From: Lantana camara
Lineage: Eukaryota > Streptophyta > Magnoliopsida > Lamiales > Verbenaceae
Length of the DNA: 64,000 nt
Assembly (NCBI GenBank): GCA_037501455.1
Contig: CM074855.1
Coordinates: 54,939,001 to 55,003,000, forward strand
Direction: 5' to 3'
The stretch's first letter is position 1; the number at the start of each line of letters is the position of its first letter. This document shows positions 25,039 through 36,954 of this stretch, piece by piece. The translations under genes were made by a program, and so were the position numbers. The notes under the pieces are model-generated. The model had not been told where the DNA came from and searched no databases. It saw nothing but the letters and a program-made list of their open reading frames with translations.

Positions 25039-25056
25039 GAATCCGAGGACGGATTC
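25039..25056 (+). other. Hairpin immediately upstream of the PPT
   Basis: GAATCCG-AGGA-CGGATTC forms a perfect 7-bp stem with a 4-base loop, followed by a T-run and the PPT. I recall an equivalent sequence (TTCGAGGACGAA-like, then TTTTTAAG) at the 3' end of pol in plant chromoviruses, so it may be a retained piece of the autonomous parent. Confidence 0.65.
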
Positions 25057-25061
25057 TTTTT

Positions 25062-25073
25062 AAGGGGGAGAGA
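25062..25073 (+). other. Polypurine tract
   Basis: AAGGGGGAGAGA is followed by one T and then the TG of the 3' LTR. Its position and composition are those of the plus-strand primer of Ty3/gypsy-type LTR elements. Confidence 0.9.
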
Positions 25074-25074
25074 T

Positions 25075-28000
25075 TGTAACGCCCCAGTTTTTCAGTTTTA
25101 AATAATGTGGCGTATTTATTTATAAATTGCGCGATTTAATTATTTAATTATATGATTAATTGTTTATAAATGTTTATATTTGTTAAACTATAGACTATTG
25201 CTATTTTAATTTAATTCATTCTATTTCAACTTGATATTTAGTGTTCAATTCTTAAATTAAGGTTTCATGTTACCTTAACTATTTTGGTAATTTCAATAAT
25301 TAATTTGCACATGCTATAAGTTGGCTTTAAAATTATTTAATATGGAATTTAAGTTTTAGTAATTCATTTATAACAATATGAACTCGTTCTTGCGCATGAG
25401 TGTTCTATTTGTGCTTCGTTCATATATGTAATGATATCGGATTGGTATAGAAATTTAATATGTCGTAAATATGTGTGTTGAAAACATGTCTATGTGCTCG
25501 GTTTATGTTTTCGAATTCATTTGACGCGTTAACGAATTTAATTTTGATTGTGGAACCAAATCGGGGGCTAACGAGCAATTAGCGCACCCTTGGTTCCGTA
25601 CGTGATATCTTGAGCTCGGGAATTCGGATTCGAATTCCGACACCTCCGTTGCCTTCGTATCGACGATTCGGAGCCAATGGAACAAGCCTCATACCTTTCT
25701 GAAATCATTAAGACCTCCGAAATCCAACCGTAACGGACAACTCGTGCAAGAAGAACTCCTTTTGTTGACTAGTCTCCTTGGTGGGACCCTTTTTACTTAA
25801 CCAAACCTAACCAAAGATTAACCATGACTTGTGTACCTTGGGTTAAGCCTTTCTCTTCCCCTTTAGCTCTGAAAAACCGAGAGAAATATCCCCCTTTTCT
25901 GCAACTACTGATCGAGAGAGAGAGAGATAGAGGAGAAGAGAGGAAAACTTGGCCAATCTTGTAATTTTGAGCTCAAATCACTTCCTTCTTTCATCCAATC
26001 TTCAAGGTATGAATATTTATGTCTTCTCTACTCTATTATTCTTGATTTCATCTATTTACAACATGATTTGGATCAGATTTGGTTAGGGTTTGAGTGTTGG
26101 GTTTTGTATGAACTTTTGGGGATTTTTGCTCTAGTGACCTATTTGCTTGTGTAGCTGATTTCCTTGCTTATAAATGATTATATGAACTTGTTTCTTGACC
26201 CATTTCTTTCCTAACTGATAGTATATGATGTTAGGAGGATTTCATCTCTTGACCCTTTTATGAAATTATGAGATATGGAGCTCCAAACTTGATGTTCAAA
26301 CTGTTTCCCCTGTTTTCGAACTGCTGTGTGAGATTTGGTGTTGTTGCATGATCATATGGTCTCCTTTTCGTGTGAAAATGCATGGAGTTGATGTACACTC
26401 ATTGTTCTATATGTTAGCATTCATGCTTTAAGTATTTGGTTCCATTTGAAGCCTCAAAACCGCAAGACATGGCCTGTTCTTATGCATGATCTTTGACAGA
26501 ATTGTTGCGGTTGAGTTTGGTAACTTGTTGGTCCTTCTAATGTGCTTTAAATTGTACCATTTTGCATATATATGATGTATATTAGTTTTTTGGTATGTTA
26601 TCATGCATTCCCCAAAGTTTCAGATCCAAATTCAAGCCCTAAGTACTTGATCAAGGCATGATAGAATCATTAGGGCTCATATGTCCGATTGTAGCGACCC
26701 AGTTTTGTTTCACGGTTTCGATGATCTTAACGTGTGATTTAGCTTTTTCACTCTAAATGAAAAATGTTCACAACATGCCAAATATGTTTCATATTAAGTT
26801 TCAGAGCATTTGGAGTTCATTTGGTATGCCTTTGGATTGAGTTTGTTTGAGTTCAGTTTTGCCGGTTAGGTCTTGCACGCGCCTCAAGTTCTATACCGTG
26901 ACACCCCCGTGTCTCATTTACTCATAAGAGGGAGACATGGGCGTGTCACACCTTCTGGGAAGCTCTGTACTGAGCCATGCCCGTGGCTCAGTTGGGCTAG
27001 GGTTGGTGACACCCCCGTGTCACTTCCCATGTGCAGTCTTTGTTGCTTCCTTTTCGGTTTTTGATTTGTTTCACCTCTTGAATGACTTTATCTCCTTTTG
27101 TGTTGAACTATGAACTTGTTTTGCTATATGTTGGGAGCATTATGGTTTAATTTCATGGCATTTGGATGTGCTATAGGCATGCTTTTACTTAATGCCGTTT
27201 ATGTGTGTTTATATATCGCTTATGAATAGCATCACTTATTTTCTATAGAATAAGACTTCTTCTTGTTGTCAAACTTTGGATATATGCTATGTTATGTAAT
27301 ATGAAGTATGTGGTAGCATTATGGAAGAGCTTGAATATGTTCTATGCTCCTATTTGAGTTCTTGAATTAAATTGATTGGACATATGAATTGAAGAATTTG
27401 AATGAATTGGTTATATGATTTTCATGACTTAATATGATCTTTATGCCTACATATCATGCTTGTGCATTGCCGTGCGTCATATATGGTTCATTTAGAGTCT
27501 TGAGTCTCACGAACACGTCTTGTGGTCTTTTGTACAGTTTATCTCCAGGGTGGAGAGCTTTTGATCGTTCAGGCACTTGGTGCTCGATCCTTGTTTCTTC
27601 ACGGTTAAGGTGAGGGTGGTTTTTGTTTTAGCTATGTAACAAACCCTACAACCCTTATGTGAAAAGCTTTGGCCAAAACCTTATGATTATATATATATGA
27701 TTTTCAAATGGAGTTATTGAGTAAACCCTTCTGAATTATGCGTATGAGCGTATATAAACTTAAAAATGGTTTTGTAATGAGGCTATGCTCCAAACCGTGT
27801 GTCTTCATGCTAGCTACGGAATAGGATGACACGGAGAGGTACGTATATAGCATATGCCGAATTACACGGTAAGGTATGATTCTTATAGTATGATTGATCG
27901 AGTAAACATTGATTGATCGAGTAAATATTGATCGAGTAAACCCTTTTCAAATGGATAATGATGGATATGGTATGATTCTTATGAATCAAATGTTTTGGCG

Positions 28001-29118
28001 AGAAAAGATTGATTGATTGATTGCACTGATTGGGGCCCAGGGGCTTAGTGTGAGTGGGGACCCGAGGAGGCAAGGGCTGACGGTAAACCCTCACACTAGT
28101 CCCACTATTGAACAGCGGTACCGGACCTCGTCATGAGATTGGCGGGGAAAGGGAGCTGAGTGCCATCTGGGGAATCATGTAACCCCTTTTGGCCAATGAT
28201 TGGGTGGTCGGGCCTTGCAAACCCACCACCAACCCGGAGGAAGAAGGTTGGAACTTATTTATGATTGAAATGATTGATTGACTGATTGATTATCGATTGA
28301 TAGGCACTGTGCGGGAAGGCCGGGAATCGGATTGCCCAAACAATATATTTAGGACATGATTTATGGTCTGTGTGTATTATGATATATTGCATGATCGCTT
28401 AATCAATATATTAATGATATTTGTCGTACACGGTCGGAGTTTGGATGGAGATTGTGCACGCTCACTCGCCGAGCCTTATATTTATTTATGATTTATGAAT
28501 GTAATGAATTTAATATGAGTTAGTCGTAAAAGTCGAGCATTGTTTATCTATTTTCTTGCCCTTTTTGGGAACTAAATTCAAATAAAACCTTGCTCGGGAT
28601 TTATGACTTGCATGTGCATATTTTATATATATGTATCGCTCCTGCTCACTCAGTCTTCTAGAGACTGACCCCTCTCCCTCCCCACTCTTTTAGTGTGCAG
28701 GTTTGATCTTTGGAGTTTCGGGCTAGGCGGAGGTGTTTGAAGTCTTTAAGTGGTCGAGTTAGTTAGGAGAGTCTCTGCACTCATTTATGTATTGGAATCA
28801 TGTATGATTCATTCTATTATATCATGAATTTGAATAATTATGAAATTGTTAGTGAATTGCTCTTACGGGGTATTGTTATGTTTTAAAAGAGGCCTGAAGA
28901 GCCCAAATTCCGTTTATGGTTGACTTTGGCTTTGCTGCATTATATTTTGTGGATTGGTAACCATTGCAGGGTCTAGCTCCGCCTGGCTTAGGAAGGTTTT
29001 TTTTTTTTATGTTTGTCTCCCGTTCGCTATGCTTTGATACGGGTGCGGATTTACTGTTTCGTTACTCGTGTTGAGCCATAGTGCGGGGGATGTGGTGCCT
29101 CACGTGCGGGGTGCTACA
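25075..29118 (+). repeat. 3' LTR (4044 bp)
   Basis: Same ends, length and internal features as the 5' LTR. Differences seen by eye are at 25481, 26568, 26706, 28047, 28486 and 29032, about 0.15 percent. Its open frames are copies of those in the 5' LTR and are not supported as genes. Confidence 0.97.
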
Positions 29119-29123
29119 TATTA
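29119..29123 (+). repeat. Right target-site duplication TATTA
   Basis: Matches 17847-17851. The satellite resumes at 29124, and 395 bp (17457-17851) plus 62 bp (29124-29185) restore a 457-bp monomer. Confidence 0.97.
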
Positions 29124-31903
29124 TTTCTGAAGTATCAGTTCGTAAAATTGAAGTACTGAAAACAGAAAATGAAGTATTGTTGCATTTAACATACAGTTTG
29201 AATATTCGAAAACAAGGTGTTCCAACACAATATGATTATTGGAGCATTAAATTGAGATTCAGTGAAACCTCGGTGTCTATTCGTGAAGGGCGAAGTATGA
29301 TTATCCGATAACAAGGTGTTCATCAGATATTTCGCTATAACGAGTGTCATTGCTTCAAAAGTATTAATTCGTAAAATTGGGATATGTATATGCATAATAA
29401 GGAGAAATAACTTAAAAACATTTGATAAAGATGAAATCTGTACATATATTGTTAGAAACACTTGTAATTACGAGAAAGTGATTAAATATTTAGGGAAAAC
29501 ACAAGTTCAAATTTGATCCCAACATAATATTACAATGTATTAAATCATAAATCGAATAACGAAGAACGAGAGCGTCATTATTTCTGAAGTATCAGTTCGT
29601 AAAATTGAAGTACTGAAAACAGAAATTGAAGTATTGTTGCATTTAACATAGAGTTTGAATATTCGAAAATAAGGTGTTGCAACACAATACGATTATTGGA
29701 GCATTAAATTGAGATTCAGTGAAACCTAGGTCTCTATTCGTAAAGGGCGAAGTATGATTATCCGATAACAAGGTGTTCATCGGATATTTCGAAACAACGA
29801 GTGTCATCGCTTCGAAAGTATTAATTCGTAAAATTGGGATATGTATATGCATAGTAAGGAGAAATAACTTAAAAACATTTCATAAAGATGAAATCTCTAC
29901 ATATATTGTTAGAAACACATGTAATTACAAGAAAGTGATTAAATATTTCGGGAAAACACAAGTTCAAATTTGATCCCAACTTAATATTACAATGTATTAA
30001 ATCATAAATCGAATAACGAAGAACGAGAGCGCCACTTTTTATGAAGTATCAATTCGTAAAATTGAAGTACTGGAAACAGAAATTGAAGTATTGTTGCATT
30101 TAACATAGAGTTTGAATATTCGAAAATAAGGTGTTCAAACACAATACGATTATTGGAGCATTAAATTGAGATTTAGTGAAACCTAGGTGTCTATTCGTAA
30201 AGGGCGAAGTATGATTATCCGATAACAAGGTGTTCATCGGATATTTCGAAACAACGAGTGTCACTGCTTCAAAAGTATTAATTCGTAAAATTGGGATATG
30301 TATATGCATAGTAAGGAGAAATAACTTAAAAACATTTCATAAAGATGAAATCTCTACATATATTGTTAGAAACACATGTAATTACGAGAAAGTGATTAAA
30401 TATTTCGGGAAAACACAAGTTCAAATTTGATCCCAACTTAATATTACAATGTATTAAATCATAAATCGAATAATGAAGAACGAGAGGGTTATTATTTCTG
30501 AAGTATCAGTTCGTAAAATTGAAGTACTGAAAACAGAAAATGAAGTATTGTTGCATTTAACATACAGTTTGAATATTCGAAAACAAGGTGTTCCAACACA
30601 ATATGATTATTGGAGCATTAAATTGAGATTCAGTGAAACCTCGGTGTCTATTCGTGAAGGGCGAAGTATGATTATCCGATAACAAGGTGTTCATCAGATA
30701 TTTCGCTATAACGAGTGTCATTGCTTCAAAAGTATTAATTCGTAAAATTGGGATATGTATATGCATAATAAGGAGAAATAACTTAAAAACATTTGATAAA
30801 GATGAAATCTGTACATATATTGTTAGAAACACTTGTAATTACGAGAAAGTGATTAAATATTTAGGGAAAACACAAGTTCAAATTTGATCCCAACATAATA
30901 TTACAATGTATTAAATCATAAATCGAATAACGAAGAACGAGAGCGTCATTATTTCTGAAGTATCAGTTCGTAAAATTGAAGTACTGAAAACAGAAATTGA
31001 AGTATTGTTGCATTTAACATAGAGTTTGAATATTCGAAAATAAGGTGTTGCAACACAATACGATTATTGGAGCATTAAATTGAGATTCAGTGAAACCTAG
31101 GTCTCTATTCGTAAAGGGCGAAGTATGATTATCCGATAACAAGGTGTTCATCGGATATTTCGAAACAACGAGTGTCATCGCTTCGAAAGTATTAATTCGT
31201 AAAATTGGGATATGTATATGCATAGTAAGGAGAAATAACTTAAAAACATTTCATAAAGATGAAATCTCTACATATATTGTTAGAAACACATGTAATTACA
31301 AGAAAGTGATTAAATATTTCGGGAAAACACAAGTTCAAATTTGATCCCAACTTAATATTACAATGTATTAAATCATAAATCGAATAACGAAGAACGAGAG
31401 CGCCACTTTTTATGAAGTATCAATTCGTAAAATTGAAGTACTGGAAACAGAAATTGAAGTATTGTTGCATTTAACATAGAGTTTGAATATTCGAAAATAA
31501 GGTGTTCAAACACAATACGATTATTGGAGCATTAAATTGAGATTTAGTGAAACCTAGGTGTCTATTCGTAAAGGGCGAAGTATGATTATCCGATAACAAG
31601 GTGTTCATCGGATATTTCGAAACAACGAGTGTCACTGCTTCAAAAGTATTAATTCGTAAAATTGGGATATGTATATGCATAGTAAGGAGAAATAACTTAA
31701 AAACATTTCATAAAGATGAAATCTCTACATATATTGTTAGAAACACATGTAATTACGAGAAAGTGATTAAATATTTCGGGAAAACACAAGTTCAAATTTG
31801 ATCCCAACTTAATATTACAATGTATTAAATCATAAATCGAATAATGAAGAACGAGAGGGTTATTATTTCTGAAGTATCAGTTCGTAAAATTGAAGTACTG
31901 AAA
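29119..31903 (+). repeat. 3-mer HOR, two copies (period 1371 bp)
   Basis: 29119-30489 is repeated at 30490-31860, and the match continues to about 31903. I see no difference by eye. Shared rare marks include ACATACAG, CAATATGATT, CCTCGGTGTC and TTCGTGAAGGG in the first monomer, GGTGTTGCAACAC (a perfect 12-bp palindrome) in the second, and GTTCAAACAC in the third. The first copy abuts the retrotransposon. Confidence 0.9.
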
Positions 31904-34212
31904 AAAGAAATTGAAGTATTGTTGCATTTAACATAGAGTTTGAATATTCGAAAACAAGGTGTTCCAACACAATACGATTATTGGAGCATTAAATTGAGAT
32001 TCAGTGAAACCTAGGTGTCTATTCGTAAAGGGCGAAGTATGATTATCCGATAACATGGTGTTCATCGGATATTTCGAAACAACGAGTGTCATCGCTTCAA
32101 AAGTATTAATTCGTAAAATTGGGATATGTATATGCATAGTATGGAGAAATAACTTAAAAACATTTCATAAAGATGAAATCTCTACATATATTGTTAGAAA
32201 CACTTGTAATTACGAGAAAGTGATTAAATATTTCAGGAAAACATAAGTTCAAATTTGATCCCAACTTAATATTACAATGTATTAAATCATAAATCGAATA
32301 ATGAAGAACGAGAGCGTCATTATTTCTGAAGTATCAGTTTGTAAAATTGAAGTACTGAAAACAGAAATTGAAGTATTGTTGCATTTAACATAGAGTTTGA
32401 ATATTCGAAAATAAGGTGTTCCAACACAATACGATTATTGGAGCATTAAATTGATATTCAGTGAAACCTAGGTGTCTATTCGTAAAGGGGGAAGTATGAT
32501 TATCCGATAATAAGGTGTTCATCGGATATTTCGAAATAACGAGTGTCATTGCTTCAAAAGTATTAATTCGTAAAATTGGGATATGTATATGCATAATAAG
32601 GAGAAATAACTTAAAAACATTTCATAAAGATGAAATCTCTACATATATTGTTAGAAACACATGTAATTACGAGAAAGTGATTAAATATTTCGGGAAAACA
32701 CAAGTTCAAATTTGATCCCAACTTAATATTACAATGTATTAAATCATACATCGAATAACGAAGAACGAGAGCGTCATTATTTCTGAAGTATCAGTTCGTA
32801 AAATTGAAGTACTGAAAACAGAAATTGAAGTATTGTTGCATTTAACATAGAGTTTGAATATTCGAAAATAAGGTGTTCCAACACAATACGATTATTGGAG
32901 CATTAAATTGAGATTTAGTGAAACTTAGGTGTCTATTCGTAAAGGGCGAAGTATGATTATCCGATAACAAGGTGTTCATCGGATATTTCAAAACAACGAG
33001 TGTCATTGCTTCAAAAGTATTAATTCGTAAAATTGGGATAAGTATATGCATAGTAAGTAGAAATAACTTAAAAACATTTCATAAAGATGAAATCTCTACA
33101 TATATTGTTAGAAACACATGTAATTACGAGAAAGTGATTAAATATTTCGGGAAAACACAAGTTCAAATTTCATCCCAACTTAATATTACAATGTATTAAA
33201 TCATAAATCGAATAATGAAGAACGAGAGGGTTATTATTTCTGAAGTATCAGTTCGTAAAATTGAAGTACTGAAAACAGAAATTGAAGTATTGTTGCATTT
33301 AACATAGAATATGAATATTCCAAAATAAGGTGTTCCAACACAATACGATTATTAGAGCATAAAATTGAGATTTAGTGAAACCTAGGTGTCTATTCGTAAA
33401 GGGCGAAGTATGATTATCCGATAACAAGGTGTTCATCGGATATTTCGAAATAACGAGTGTCATTGCTTCAAAAGTATTAATTCGTAAAATTGGGATATGT
33501 ATATGCATAATAAGGAGAAATAACTTAAAAACATTTCCTAAAGATGAAATCTCTACATATATTGTTAGAAAGACATGTAATTACGAGAAAGTGATTAAAT
33601 ATTTCGGGAAAACACAAGTTCAAATTTGATCCCAACTTAATATTACAATGTATTAAATCATACATCGAATAACGAAGAACGAGAGCGTCATTATTTCTGA
33701 AGTATCAGTTCGTAAAATTGAAGTACTGAAAACAGAAATTGAAGTATTGTTGCATTTAACATAGAGTTTGAATATTCGAAAATAAGGTGTTCCAACACAA
33801 TACGATTATTGGAGCATTAAATTGAGATTTAGTGAAACCTAGGTGTCTATTCGTAAAGGGCGAAGTATGATTATCCGATAACAAGGTGTTCATCGGATAT
33901 TTCGAAACAACGAGTGTCATTGCTTCAAAAGTATTAATTCGTAAAATTGGGATATGTATATGCATAGTAAGGAGAAATAACTTAAAAACATTTTATAAAG
34001 ATGAAATCTCTACATATATTGTTACAAACACATGTAATTACGAGAAAGTGATTAAATATTTCGGGAAAACACAAGTTCAAATTTGATCCCAACTTAATAT
34101 TACAATGTATTAAATCATAGATCGAATAACGAAGAACGAGAGCGTCATTATTTCTGAAGTATCAGTTCGTAAAATTGAAGTACTGAAAACAGAAATTGAA
34201 GTATTGTTGCAT
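31904..34212 (+). repeat. Irregular satellite segment
   Basis: Monomers at 31928, 32385, 32842, 33299 and 33756, each with its own private changes (for example TTGATATTCAG near 32451, TAAGTAGAAA near 33054, ATATTCCAAAAT near 33314). No higher order is visible here. It separates the 3-mer from the 6-mer HOR. Confidence 0.75.
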
Positions 34213-36954
34213 TTAACATAGAGTTTGAATATTCGAAAATAAGGTGTTCCAACACAATACGATTATTGGAGCATTAAATTGAGATTCAGTAAAACCTAGG
34301 TGTCTATTCGTAAAGGGCGAAGTATGATTATCCGATAACAAGGTGTTCATCGGATATTTCGAAAGAACGAGTGTCATTGCTTCAAAACTATTAATTCGTA
34401 AAATTGGGATATGTATATGCATAGTAAGGAGAAATAACTTAAAAACATTTCATAAAGATGAAATCTCTACATATATTGTTAGAAACACATGTATTTACGA
34501 GAAAGTGATTAAATATTTCGGGAAAACACAAGTTCAAATTTGATCCCAACATAATATTACAATGTATTAAATCATAAATCGAATAACGAAGAACGAGAGC
34601 GTCATTATCTCTGAAGTATCAGTTCGTAAAATTGAAGTACTGAAAACAGAAATTGAAGTATTGTTGCATTTAACATAGAGTTTGAATATTCGAAAATAAG
34701 CTGTTCCAACACAATACGATTATTGGAGCATTAAATTGAGATTCAGTGAAACCTAGGTGTCTATTCGTAAAGGGCGAAGTATGATTATCCGATAACAAGG
34801 TGTTCATCGGATATTTCGAAACAACGAGTGTCATTGCTTCAAAAGTATTAATTTGTAAAATTGGGATATGTATATGCATAGTAAGGAGAAATAACTTAAA
34901 AACATTTCATAAAGATGAAATCTCTACATATATTGTTAGAAACACATGTATTTACAAGAAAGTGATTAAATATTTCGGGAAAACAGAAGTTCAAATTTGA
35001 TCCCAACATAATATTACAATGTATTAAATCATGAATCGAATAACGAAGAACGAGAGCGTCATTATTTCAGAAGTATCAGTTCGTAAAATTGAAGTACTGA
35101 AAACAGAAATTGAAGTATTGTTGCATTTAACATAGAGTTTGAATATTCGAAAATAAGGTGTTCCAACACAATACGATTATTGGAGCATTAAATTGAGATT
35201 TAGTGAAACCTAGGTGTCTATTCGTAAAGGGCGAAGTATGATTATCCGATAACAAGGTGTTTATCGGATATTTCGAAACAACGAGTGTCATTGCTTCAAA
35301 AGTATTAATTCGTAAAATTGGGATATGTATATGCATAGTAAGGAGAAATAACTTAAAAACATTTCATAAAGATGAAATCTCTACATATATTGTTAGAAAC
35401 ACATGTATTTACGAGAAAGTGATTAAATATTTCGGGAAAACACAAGTTCAAATTTGATCCCAACATAATATTACAATGTATTAAATCATAAATCGAATAA
35501 CGAAGAACGAGAGCGTCATTATTTCAGAAGTATCAGTTCGTAAAATTGAAGTACTGAAAACAGAAATTGAAGTATTGTTTCATTTAACATAGAGTTTGAA
35601 TATTCGAAAATAAGGTGTTCCAACACAATACGATTATTGGAGCATTAAATTGAGATTCAGTGAAACCGAGGTATCTATTCGTAAAGGGCGAAGTATGATT
35701 ATCCGATAACAAGGTGTTCATCGGATATTTCGAAACAACGAGTGTCATTGCTTCAAAAGTATTAATTCGTAAAATTGGGATATGTATATGCATAGTAAGG
35801 AGAAATAACTTAAAAACATTTTATAAAGATGAAATCTCTACATATATTGTTAGAAACACATGTAATTACGAGAAAGTGATTAAATATTTCGGGAAAACAC
35901 AAGTTCAAATTTGATCCCAACTTAATATTACAATGTATTAAATCATAAATCGAATAATGAAGAACGAGAGGGTTATTATTTCTGAAGTATCAGTTCGTAA
36001 AATTGAAGTACTGAAAACAGAAACTGAAGTATTGTTGCATTTAGCATAGAGTTTGAATATTCGAAAACAAGGTGTTCCAACACAATACGATTATTGGAGC
36101 ATTAAATTGAGATTCAGCAAAACCTAGGAGTCTATTCGTAAAGGGCGAAGTATGATTATCCGATAACAAGGTGTTCATCTGATATTTCGAAATAACGAGT
36201 GTCATTGCTTCAAAAGTATTAATTCATAAAATTGGGATATGTATATGCATAATAAGGAGAAATAACTTAAAAACATTTGATAAAGATGAAATTTGTCCAT
36301 ATATTGTTAGAAACACGTGTAATTACGAGAAAGTGATAAAATATTTAGGGAAAACACAAGTTCAAATTTGATTCCAACATAATATTACAATGTATTAAAT
36401 CATAAATCGAATAACGAAGAACGAGAGCGTCATTATTTCTGAAGTATCAGTTCGTAAAATTGAAGTACTGAAAACAGAAATTGAAGTATTGTTACATTTA
36501 ACATAGAGTTTGAATATTCGAAAATAAGGTGTTCCAACACAATACGATTATTGGAGCATTAAATTGAGATTCAGTGAAACCTAGGTGTCTATTCGTAAAG
36601 GGCGAAGTATGATTATCCGATAACAAGGTGTTCATCGGATATTTCGAAACAACGAGTGTCATTGCTTCAAAAGTATTAATACGTAAAATTGGGATATGTA
36701 TATGCATAGTAAGGAGAAATCACTTAAAAACATTTCATAAAGATGAAATGTCTACATATATTGTTAGAAACACATGTATTTACGAGAAAGTGATTAAATA
36801 TTTCGGGAAAACACAAGTTCAAATTTGATCCCAACATAATATTACAATGTATTAAATCATAGATCGAATAACGAAGAACGAGAGCGTCATTATTTCTGAA
36901 GTATCAGTTCGTAAAATTGAAGTACTGAAAACAGAAATTGAAGTATTGTTGCAT
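34213..36954 (+). repeat. 6-mer HOR, copy 1 (2742 bp)
   Basis: Six monomer types in order at 34213, 34670, 35127, 35584, 36041 and 36498. Type marks are CAAAACTATT (first), AAGCTGTTCC and TTAATTTGTAAAA (second), TTTAGTGAAACC (third), GAAACCGAGGTATCT (fourth), AGCAAAACCTAGGAGTC and TTGATTCCAACAT (fifth), and GAAATCACTT with GAAATGTCTAC (sixth). Confidence 0.9.

Larger units (their letters stand above)
21896..25074 (+). other. Non-coding internal domain of the retrotransposon
   Basis: 3179 bp between the LTRs. It runs PBS, an AT/pyrimidine-rich spacer (about 22015-22195), a purine-rich block (about 22200-23130), a second AT-rich spacer (about 23135-23320), a second purine-rich block (about 23330-24640), a third AT-rich stretch (about 24645-24800), a hairpin array (24822-25015), a final hairpin (25039-25056) and the PPT. 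All frames are broken by frequent stops. I see no CCHC zinc knuckle, no protease DSG/DTG context, no RT YxDD and no integrase motif. The spacers share a CATAAGCAT...CATGCATC-like wording (near 22134 and 23154). A degenerate gag-pol origin is possible but not recognisable by eye. Confidence 0.85.
17852..29118 (+). mobile_element. Complete non-autonomous LTR retrotransposon, LARD-like, probably Ty3/gypsy chromovirus-derived
   Basis: An 11267-bp element with two 4044-bp direct LTRs, TG...CA ends, a 5-bp TSD, a PBS complementary to initiator Met-tRNA and a PPT. The 3179-bp internal domain has no gag, protease, reverse transcriptase, RNase H or integrase frame, and its longest open frames are below about 80 codons. 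Long LTRs with a non-coding internal domain of about 3 kb match the LARD class described in plants. The GAGGAC hairpin next to the PPT, the PBS type and the CCCGTG-rich LTR hairpins resemble what I recall of Tekay/Del chromoviruses, but that lineage call is inference. The LTRs differ at about six sites, so the insertion is young. Mobilisation would need proteins in trans. Confidence 0.93.

Noticed and set aside
29081..29311. 76-codon frame running from the 3' LTR into the satellite
   Set aside because: A chance fusion at the insertion junction. The satellite part is the same open stretch seen in a sister unit at 30473-30682.
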